From Pseudomonas sp. B6002 (GTDB lineage Bacteria; Pseudomonadota; Gammaproteobacteria; Pseudomonadales; Pseudomonadaceae): a stretch of 64,000 bases of DNA. Shown here in pieces: positions 58,863-64,000 of the stretch; within the stretch, counting starts at the first letter, position 1; each line of letters opens with the position of its first letter. The stretch is taken from positions 812,790-876,789 of the forward strand of contig NZ_JACAOY010000006.1 of assembly GCF_013385985.1 (NCBI RefSeq), given 5' to 3'. Position numbers and translations under genes: made by a program. The notes under the pieces were generated by a model. The model was not told where the DNA came from. It saw nothing but the letters and a program-made list of their open reading frames with translations, and did no database searches.

Positions 58863-59299
58863 CGCCAATCCACTGTGGGAGCTGGCTTGCCTGCGAAAGC
58901 GGTGAAACAGCCAATAGAGATATCGTCTGAACCACCGCCTTCGCAGCCTCGCTAAAGCTCGACAGCTCCCACAGGTGACCGCGTCCCCCCTTTGAAATGC
59001 GCTCACAATGTGGGAGCTGGCTTGCCTGCGAAGGCGGTGGTTCAGCCAATACAGATAGCGCCTGATCCACCGCCTTCGCAGCCTCGCTAAAGCTCGACAG
59101 CTCCCACAGGGGACCGCGTTCACCCTTTGAAATGCGCTCGACTGTGGGAGCTGGCTTGCCTGCGATGGCGGCCGCACGGCCAATACAGATATCCCCTGAC
59201 CCACCTCGCCAAAGCCCGACAGCCCTGCGGTAGATGCTGCCCAGGCATTTCGCGGCTACAATGCGCGCCTCAACCGTGACAAGCCTGACTAAAAAAACT
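58863..59299. repeat. Tandem array of REPINs (about 134-bp period)
   Basis: Two complete REP doublets and one degenerate: 58874-58973, 59008-59108 and 59143-59222. Each starts with GTGGGAGCTGGCTTGCCTGC and, in the first two, ends with the inverse arm AGCTCGACAGCTCCCACA. The linkers (GACCGCGT...CCCTTTGAAATGCGCTC) are also repeated, so whole units of about 134-135 bp were duplicated. No protein gene lies in this stretch; the RlhA start follows. Confidence 0.85.
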
Positions 59300-61279
59300 A
59301 TGTCCTTGCCCAAGCATCACCTTGAATTGCTCAGCCCTGCCCGCGATGTCGCCATCGCGCGGGAGGCTATCTTGCATGGCGCCGACGCCATCTACATCGG
59401 CGGCCCAAGCTTCGGCGCCCGCCATAACGCCTGTAACGACGTCAGCGATATCGCCGGGCTGGTCGAGTTCGCCCGCCGTTACCACGCGCGCGTGTTCACC
59501 ACCATCAACACCATCTTGCATGACAACGAACTGGAACCGGCGCGCAAGCTGATCCATCAGCTCTACGACGCCGGCGTTGACGCCTTGATCGTGCAGGACA
59601 TGGGCGTGATGGAGCTGGATATTCCGCCTATCGAGCTGCATGCCAGCACCCAGACCGACATCCGCACCCTGGGGCGCGCCAAGTTCCTCGACCAGGCCGG
59701 TTTCTCCCAGTTGGTCCTGGCCCGTGAGCTGAACCTGCAGGAAATCCGCGCCATCGCCGACGAAACCGATGCCGCCATCGAATTCTTCATCCACGGCGCG
59801 CTGTGTGTGGCGTTCTCCGGGCAGTGCAACATCTCCCACGCGCAGAATGGCCGCAGCGCCAACCGTGGCGACTGCTCCCAGGCTTGCCGCCTGCCGTACA
59901 CCTTGAAAGATGACCAGGGCCGCGTCGTGGCCTTTGAAAAACACCTGCTGTCGATGAAAGACAACAACCAGAGCGCCAACATTCGCGCCCTGGTCGAAGC
60001 CGGTGTGCGTTCGTTCAAGATCGAAGGCCGCTACAAGGACATGGGCTATGTGAAGAACATCACCGCCTACTACCGCCAGCGCCTCGATGACGTGCTCGAA
60101 GATCGCCCGGACCTGGCCCGCGCATCCAGCGGCCGTACCGCGCATTTCTTCCTGCCCGACCCGGAAAAAACCTTCCACCGTGGCAGCACCGACTATTTCG
60201 TCACCGACCGCAAGGTCGACATCGGCGCCTTCGACACCCCGACCTTCACCGGCTTGCCGGTGGGTGTGGTGGAAAAAGCCGGCAAGCGTGATCTGCAAGT
60301 GGTGACCCATGAGCCACTGTCCAACGGCGACGGCCTCAACGTGCTGATCAAGCGCGAAGTGGTGGGTTTCCGCGCCAACATCGCCGAGCCGAAAGGCGAG
60401 TTCGAGGAAGACGGCGAGAAGCGCTATCGCTACCGCGTCGAGCCGAATGAAATGCCAGCCGGCCTGCACCAGTTGCGCCCGAACCACCCGCTGAACCGCA
60501 ACCTGGACCACAACTGGCAACAGGCGCTGCTCAAGACCTCATCCGAGCGCCGCATCGGCCTGACCTGGGCTGCTCGTCTGCGCGAAGAACAGCTGGAAGT
60601 GACCGCCACCAGCGAAGAAGGCATCAGTGCCAGCGTGACCCTGCCCGGCCCGTTTGGCGTGGCCAACAAGCCGGAACAGGCGCTGGACACCCTGCGTGAC
60701 CTGCTTGGCCAGTTGGGCACCACCGAATACCACGCCACGAACATCCAGCTGGATGCACCGCAAGCGTTCTTCATCCCCAATTCGCAGCTCAAGGCCTTGC
60801 GTCGCGAAGTGATCGAGGCGTTGACAGCTGCCCGTGTGGCCGCTCACCCTCGTGGCGGACGTAAAGCCGAGACCACACCACCACCGGTGTACCCGGAGGC
60901 GCACCTGTCGTTCCTGGCCAACGTCTACAACCAGAAAGCCCGCGACTTCTACCACCGTCATGGGGTGAAGCTGATCGACGCGGCCTTCGAAGCCCACGAA
61001 GAAACGGGCGAAGTGCCGGTGATGATCACCAAGCATTGCCTGCGGTTTTCGTTCAACCTGTGCCCTAAACAGGCCAAGGGTGTGACGGGGGTGAAAACCA
61101 AGGTCGCGCCGATGCAGTTGATTCATGGCGACGAAGTGCTGACCCTCAAGTTCGACTGCAAGCCGTGCGAAATGCATGTGGTCGGCAAGATCAAGGGGCA
61201 CATCCTCGGCCTGCCACAACCCGGCAGTTCGGTAGAGCATTTCAACCCCGAAAACATCATCTTCCAAGGCACCCACTAA
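59300..61279 (+). CDS. rlhA: U32-family 23S rRNA cytidine hydroxylase RlhA-like protein
   Basis: About 659 residues, the length of E. coli RlhA (YdcP) rather than the shorter TrhP/YegQ. The U32 'peptidase' core begins HLELLSPARDVAIAREAILH and contains the signature EFFIHGALCVAFSGQCNIS plus GDCSQACRLPY; the clustered Cys residues are thought to hold an Fe-S or metal centre. A DUF3656-like C-terminal part follows. RlhA introduces 5-hydroxycytidine at C2501 of 23S rRNA using prephenate. Start: ATG 59300 (MSLPKHHLELL); the frame is open to 59234. A REPIN follows the stop codon by 0 bp. Confidence 0.88.
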   Translation: MSLPKHHLELLSPARDVAIAREAILHGADAIYIGGPSFGARHNACNDVSDIAGLVEFARRYHARVFTTINTILHDNELEPARKLIHQLYDAGVDALIVQDMGVMELDIPPIELHASTQTDIRTLGRAKFLDQAGFSQLVLARELNLQEIRAIADETDAAIEFFIHGALCVAFSGQCNISHAQNGRSANRGDCSQACRLPYTLKDDQGRVVAFEKHLLSMKDNNQSANIRALVEAGVRSFKIEGRYKDMGYVKNITAYYRQRLDDVLEDRPDLARASSGRTAHFFLPDPEKTFHRGSTDYFVTDRKVDIGAFDTPTFTGLPVGVVEKAGKRDLQVVTHEPLSNGDGLNVLIKREVVGFRANIAEPKGEFEEDGEKRYRYRVEPNEMPAGLHQLRPNHPLNRNLDHNWQQALLKTSSERRIGLTWAARLREEQLEVTATSEEGISASVTLPGPFGVANKPEQALDTLRDLLGQLGTTEYHATNIQLDAPQAFFIPNSQLKALRREVIEALTAARVAAHPRGGRKAETTPPPVYPEAHLSFLANVYNQKARDFYHRHGVKLIDAAFEAHEETGEVPVMITKHCLRFSFNLCPKQAKGVTGVKTKVAPMQLIHGDEVLTLKFDCKPCEMHVVGKIKGHILGLPQPGSSVEHFNPENIIFQGTH

Positions 61280-61372
61280 CTGTAGTGAGCGGGCTTGCCC
61301 CGCGCGGCGGTGTGTCAGACGTAAAAGAGGCGCCTGGCACACCGCTGCGCGGGGCAAGCCCGCTCACTACAG
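61280..61372. repeat. REPIN between rlhA and the EamA gene
   Basis: CTGTAGTGAGCGGGCTTGCC opens the left arm and its inverse GGCAAGCCCGCTCACTACAG closes the right arm; each arm is about 35 nt, separated by about 23 nt. It belongs to a REP family different from the array at 58874. Located between convergent stop codons, it could also end transcription. Confidence 0.85.
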
Positions 61373-61375
61373 AGG

Positions 61376-62281
61376 TTATTGGGGTTTGTGGGGGGTTAGA
61401 CTTTTTACCGCAAGGTTCCAGGTCCAACCACGTTGCAGGCCAGCGGCGGCGAAGAGAATCGCCACCACGCCCAGCCATTGCAGCCAGCCCAGGCGGTGCC
61501 CGAAGGCAAACCAATCGACGAAGATCGCCGCTATCGGGTAGATAAACGACAGGGCGCCGGTCAGTGCCGTCGGCAGTTTCTGGATCGCGCCGTACAGCAA
61601 CACGTACATCAAACCGGTATGCACCATCCCAAGGGTCACGAGCGCCGCCCAGGCATTCGGCGCAGCAGGCAAGCTATGCCAAGGCACCAGCGGCGCCAGC
61701 AACACGGCACCGGTTGCGACCTGAATCAACGCCATCAAATGCGGCGGCACCTCCTTCAAACGCTTGATGATCAACGCGGCAATCGCATACAAGAACGCCG
61801 CCCCCAACGCCAGCGCGATCCCCGCCAGATAATCCCCTCCACTCTGCTGCTCGCCATGGGCGGTCACGATCGCCAGCATGCCGAGGAACGCCACGCTCAA
61901 CCACGCCAGCTTCAACACGGTGATCTTCTCACCGAGAAACACCGCCGCCAGCAGCACCAACATGAACGGCTGCACGTTGTACACCGCTGTGCTGATGGCG
62001 ATGGACGCATGGGAATAGGACTCGAACAACAGCAACCAATTGCCCACGATAGCCACGCCACTGAGCACCGCCAGCCCGACCTTGGCCCAACTGAGCAGGT
62101 CCAGGCGCAGGTAACCGAGCACGGCGCACACCAGCAGCAGCGTCAGTCCGCCGATCACACAGCGCCAGAACACCACTTCGATCACCGACACGCCCGATAC
62201 CAGCACAAACCAACCAATGGTGCCGGAGATCAGCATGGCGGCGATCATTTCCCACGAACCGCGACGGATAGATGTGTCCAC
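61376..62281 (-). CDS. EamA-family (DMT) transporter
   Basis: A 301-residue inner-membrane protein with ten predicted helices arranged as two EamA repeats; the second ends in GALSFIYPIAAIFVDWFAFG and RLGWLQWLGVVAILFAAAGL, typical of the RhaT/YdcZ-like DMT exporters. These proteins usually export amino acids or metabolites. It is divergent from an Lrp/AsnC regulator gene 109 bp away, a pairing common for amino-acid exporters controlled by their substrate. Confidence 0.9.
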   Translation of the reverse strand: MDTSIRRGSWEMIAAMLISGTIGWFVLVSGVSVIEVVFWRCVIGGLTLLLVCAVLGYLRLDLLSWAKVGLAVLSGVAIVGNWLLLFESYSHASIAISTAVYNVQPFMLVLLAAVFLGEKITVLKLAWLSVAFLGMLAIVTAHGEQQSGGDYLAGIALALGAAFLYAIAALIIKRLKEVPPHLMALIQVATGAVLLAPLVPWHSLPAAPNAWAALVTLGMVHTGLMYVLLYGAIQKLPTALTGALSFIYPIAAIFVDWFAFGHRLGWLQWLGVVAILFAAAGLQRGWTWNLAVKSLTPHKPQ

Positions 62282-62390
62282 GATGGAAGCTCCTCAAGTG
62301 AGGCTCAATTATGGCAATCTGCTCGGCAGCGCCTCCAGCGACTAAAAAAGGCAAACCCTTCGATTCACCTTTTCTTATTAGGCGGGCACC

Positions 62391-62831
62391 ATGCTTGACA
62401 CCATCGACCAGCAACTGATCGCCGCCCTGATGGACGATTCGCGATTATCCCTCAAGGCCTTGGCCGGCATTACCGGGCTGTCTTCGCCCAGCGTCGGGGA
62501 ACGCCTGCGCCGCCTTGAAGAACGCGGCGTACTGACCCACTACACGGTCGACATCGACCCCAAGCACTTCGGCTATTTGCTACAGGCCATCGTGCGCATC
62601 CGCCCACTGCCCGGCCAATTGCAGGAGGTGGAACGCCAGATCCAGGCGATCCCGGAGTTCACCGAGTGCGACAAGGTCACCGGCGACGACTGCTTCATCG
62701 CGCGCCTGCACGTGCGCACCATGGAGCAACTGGACACCCTGCTCGACCGCCTCAATCACTACGCCGAAACCAATACCGCCATCGTCAAGAAGACCCCGGT
62801 GAAACGACGTTTGCCCCCGCTGGCGCATTGA
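62391..62831 (+). CDS. Lrp/AsnC-family transcriptional regulator
   Basis: A 146-residue regulator. The N-terminal helix-turn-helix (LSLKALAGITGLSSPSVGERLRRLEERGVL) is followed by a RAM/AsnC ligand domain (GYLLQAIVRIRPLPGQLQEV, FTECDKVTGDDCFIARLHV) that binds amino acids and sets oligomer state. It is probably an amino-acid-responsive regulator of the divergent EamA exporter. The start MLDTIDQQLIAALMDDSR is typical. Confidence 0.92.
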   Translation: MLDTIDQQLIAALMDDSRLSLKALAGITGLSSPSVGERLRRLEERGVLTHYTVDIDPKHFGYLLQAIVRIRPLPGQLQEVERQIQAIPEFTECDKVTGDDCFIARLHVRTMEQLDTLLDRLNHYAETNTAIVKKTPVKRRLPPLAH

Positions 62832-62839
62832 TGATTTTG

Positions 62840-62858
62840 AGTCACTTGCGCAGTGACT
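62840..62858. promoter_or_regulatory. Palindromic operator candidate ahead of the NmrA-family gene
   Basis: AGTCACT-TGCGC-AGTGACT: a perfect 7+7 bp dyad with a 5-bp centre, 74-92 bp before the start of the NmrA-family reductase and just after the Lrp stop codon. Probable site of a dimeric repressor (HxlR- or TetR-like); its gene is not adjacent. Confidence 0.5.
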
Positions 62859-62931
62859 TGATCGCTATTCTGTCAACAGTCGACGGTCTTTATGCTGGGC
62901 TCCACTCATTGGAACCACAGGTGTAAAGCTC

Positions 62932-63780
62932 ATGTACGTGATTACCGGTATTACAGGCAAAGTCGGCGGCGCCCTGGCACGCAATCTCCTCAAGGCGGGC
63001 CAGCCCGTTCGCGCCGTGATTCGCGATGAGGCCAAGGCGGCCTATTGGGCGGACCTGGGCTGTGAAGTGGCGTTTGCCCGGATGGAAGATGCCCAGGCAC
63101 TGACCGCTGCCTTCAAAGGCGCGACCGGTGTGTTCATCCTGCCGCCACCAGGGTTTGACCCACTGCCCGGCTTCCCGGAGGCCCGTGCAGTGATCACCGC
63201 CGTGAGCCAGGCCTTGCAGGCGGCTGCGCCGAAGAAGGTGTTGTGCTTGTCGACCATTGGCGCCCAGGCCGAGCAGGTCAACCTGCTGACCCAGCGCACC
63301 CTGATGGAACAGGCCCTCGGCGCCCTCGATCTGCCGGTGACCTTCCTGCGTCCGGGCTGGTTCATGGAAAACGCCGCCTACGACCTGGTCACGGCCCGTG
63401 AAACCGGGGTGATCCACAGTTTCCTGCAACCCTTGGACAAGGCCGTGCCGATGATTGCCACGGCAGATATCGGTGTACTCGCGGCGCAACTGCTGCAGCA
63501 GGACTGGTCCGGGAAGCGAGTGGTGGAATTGGAGGGGCAATGGGTCAGCCCCAACGATATTGCCCAAACGCTGGCGCAGATACTCGGCCGTGAGGTATGG
63601 GCCAAGGTGGTTGAGCGTGATACCTGGGAAACCCTGCTGCGCTCGCAAGGCGCGCAAAACCCGTTGCCACGCATGCGCATGGTGGACGGTTTCAACGAAG
63701 GCTGGATCTGTTTCGAGCATGAACATGTGATCAAAGGCAGCACACCGCTGCTGACGGTATTGCGTGAGCTGGCCCGCTAA
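62932..63780 (+). CDS. NmrA-family NAD(P)-binding oxidoreductase
   Basis: A 282-residue atypical SDR of the NmrA/QorB/HSCARG type. GITGKVGGALARNLL binds the dinucleotide, VRAVIRDEAKA follows the second strand, and there is LPVTFLRPGWFMENAAY. The Tyr-x3-Lys catalytic pair of classical SDRs is not obvious, so it could be a quinone reductase or a redox-sensing protein. It probably has its own promoter with the palindrome at 62840. REP sequences follow. Confidence 0.88.
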   Translation: MYVITGITGKVGGALARNLLKAGQPVRAVIRDEAKAAYWADLGCEVAFARMEDAQALTAAFKGATGVFILPPPGFDPLPGFPEARAVITAVSQALQAAAPKKVLCLSTIGAQAEQVNLLTQRTLMEQALGALDLPVTFLRPGWFMENAAYDLVTARETGVIHSFLQPLDKAVPMIATADIGVLAAQLLQQDWSGKRVVELEGQWVSPNDIAQTLAQILGREVWAKVVERDTWETLLRSQGAQNPLPRMRMVDGFNEGWICFEHEHVIKGSTPLLTVLRELAR

Positions 63781-63788
63781 AACCACCA

Positions 63789-63993
63789 CCGGTTTGCCGG
63801 CGATTGCGGGGGTTCAGTTGGCATCTTCGCTGACAGACATTCCGCCATCGCTGGCAAGCCAGCTCCTACCGTTCGATATGTGAACGGCTCAATTAAAACC
63901 ACCATCGCCACCTGTAGGAGCCGGCTTGCCGGCGATGGCGTCAGGTCAGCCACCAAATGAGTCGGCCGGGCCACCGCAATCGCCGGCAAGCTG
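63789..63993. repeat. Nested REP sequences at the right edge
   Basis: Inner pair: GCCATCGCTGGCAAGCCAGC... (63844-63869) and its inverse TGTAGGAGCCGGCTTGCCGG... (63913-63940). Outer arms of related sequence: CCGGTTTGCCGGCGATTGCG (63789-63809) and CGCAATCGCCGGCAAGC (63975-63991). No gene is seen in the last 220 bp. Confidence 0.75.
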
Positions 63994-64000
63994 AACTGGT

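Noticed and set aside
58874-59222. A CRISPR array (repeats with spacers).
   Set aside because: The period is about 134 bp, the units are internally palindromic REP doublets and the linkers are repeated, so these are REPINs.

Overview
The window looks like a chromosomal segment of a Pseudomonas of the fluorescens type. This is inferred from three things: high G+C in most of the window (one sampled 60-base line at 27241 has 39 G/C, 65%), REP/REPIN repeats of the GTGGGAGC...GGCTTGCC kind, and typical Pseudomonas gene content. That content includes an OprD porin, a FecIR/TonB receptor cluster, a malate:quinone oxidoreductase, a PA4872-like oxaloacetate decarboxylase, RlhA, and many AraC, LysR and HxlR regulators. 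No rRNA, complete tRNA, CRISPR array, phage or intact insertion sequence was seen.

Layout. 1-4.2 kb: truncated LysR regulator, then a chemoreceptor followed after 3 nt by an EAL phosphodiesterase with a degenerate GGDEF domain. 4.1-5.3 kb: a Bcr/CflA drug exporter whose 3' end overlaps the EAL gene by 74 bp. 5.4-15.8 kb: an iron-siderophore system with a signalling TonB receptor, binding protein, permease and ATPase, FecR, FecI, an MFS transporter, and a second close receptor paralogue without the signalling domain. Both receptors carry the same promoter-like element at the same distance, and a Fur-box-like palindrome lies just ahead of fecI. 15.9-17.1 kb: HxlR regulator divergent from an SDR.

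17.1-25.9 kb: an AT-richer insert (a sampled line at 25141 is 42% G+C). It carries a helix-turn-helix/citrate-synthase fusion protein, a signal-peptide amidase, an RraA-like aldolase, an ACS-type MFS transporter, an enolase-superfamily enzyme and a 6PGDH-like dehydrogenase with a DUF1932-type C-terminus. This looks like a horizontally acquired catabolic island for an unidentified substrate and is the most likely place for undescribed biology.

26-32.5 kb: Rrf2 regulator divergent from an NDH-2-like flavoprotein, a dTMP-kinase-like P-loop protein, a crotonase with an export signal, and an SsuA-like binding protein with a flavin monooxygenase (sulfur scavenging). 32.8-40.1 kb: a complete tripartite RND efflux operon (OMF-MFP-RND), then a PEBP-family protein and an AraC regulator. 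40.3-47.4 kb: oxaloacetate decarboxylase; then a reverse-strand aldehyde-stress-like set (DJ-1 family, aldehyde dehydrogenase, SDR, hydroxyacid dehydrogenase) next to two paralogous divergent AraC regulators. Four copies of one 19-bp motif sit ahead of these genes. 47.9-52.1 kb: mqo, a ThrE-type exporter and fumC in one tight operon. 52.2-54.8 kb: an orphan HrpF/NolX-like type III translocator with a duplicated N-terminal module. 55.2-63.8 kb: OprD porin, HxlR, second FabF, RidA with a start-codon hairpin, a REPIN array, RlhA, EamA exporter with divergent Lrp, and an NmrA-family reductase with a palindromic operator candidate; REP sequences close the window.
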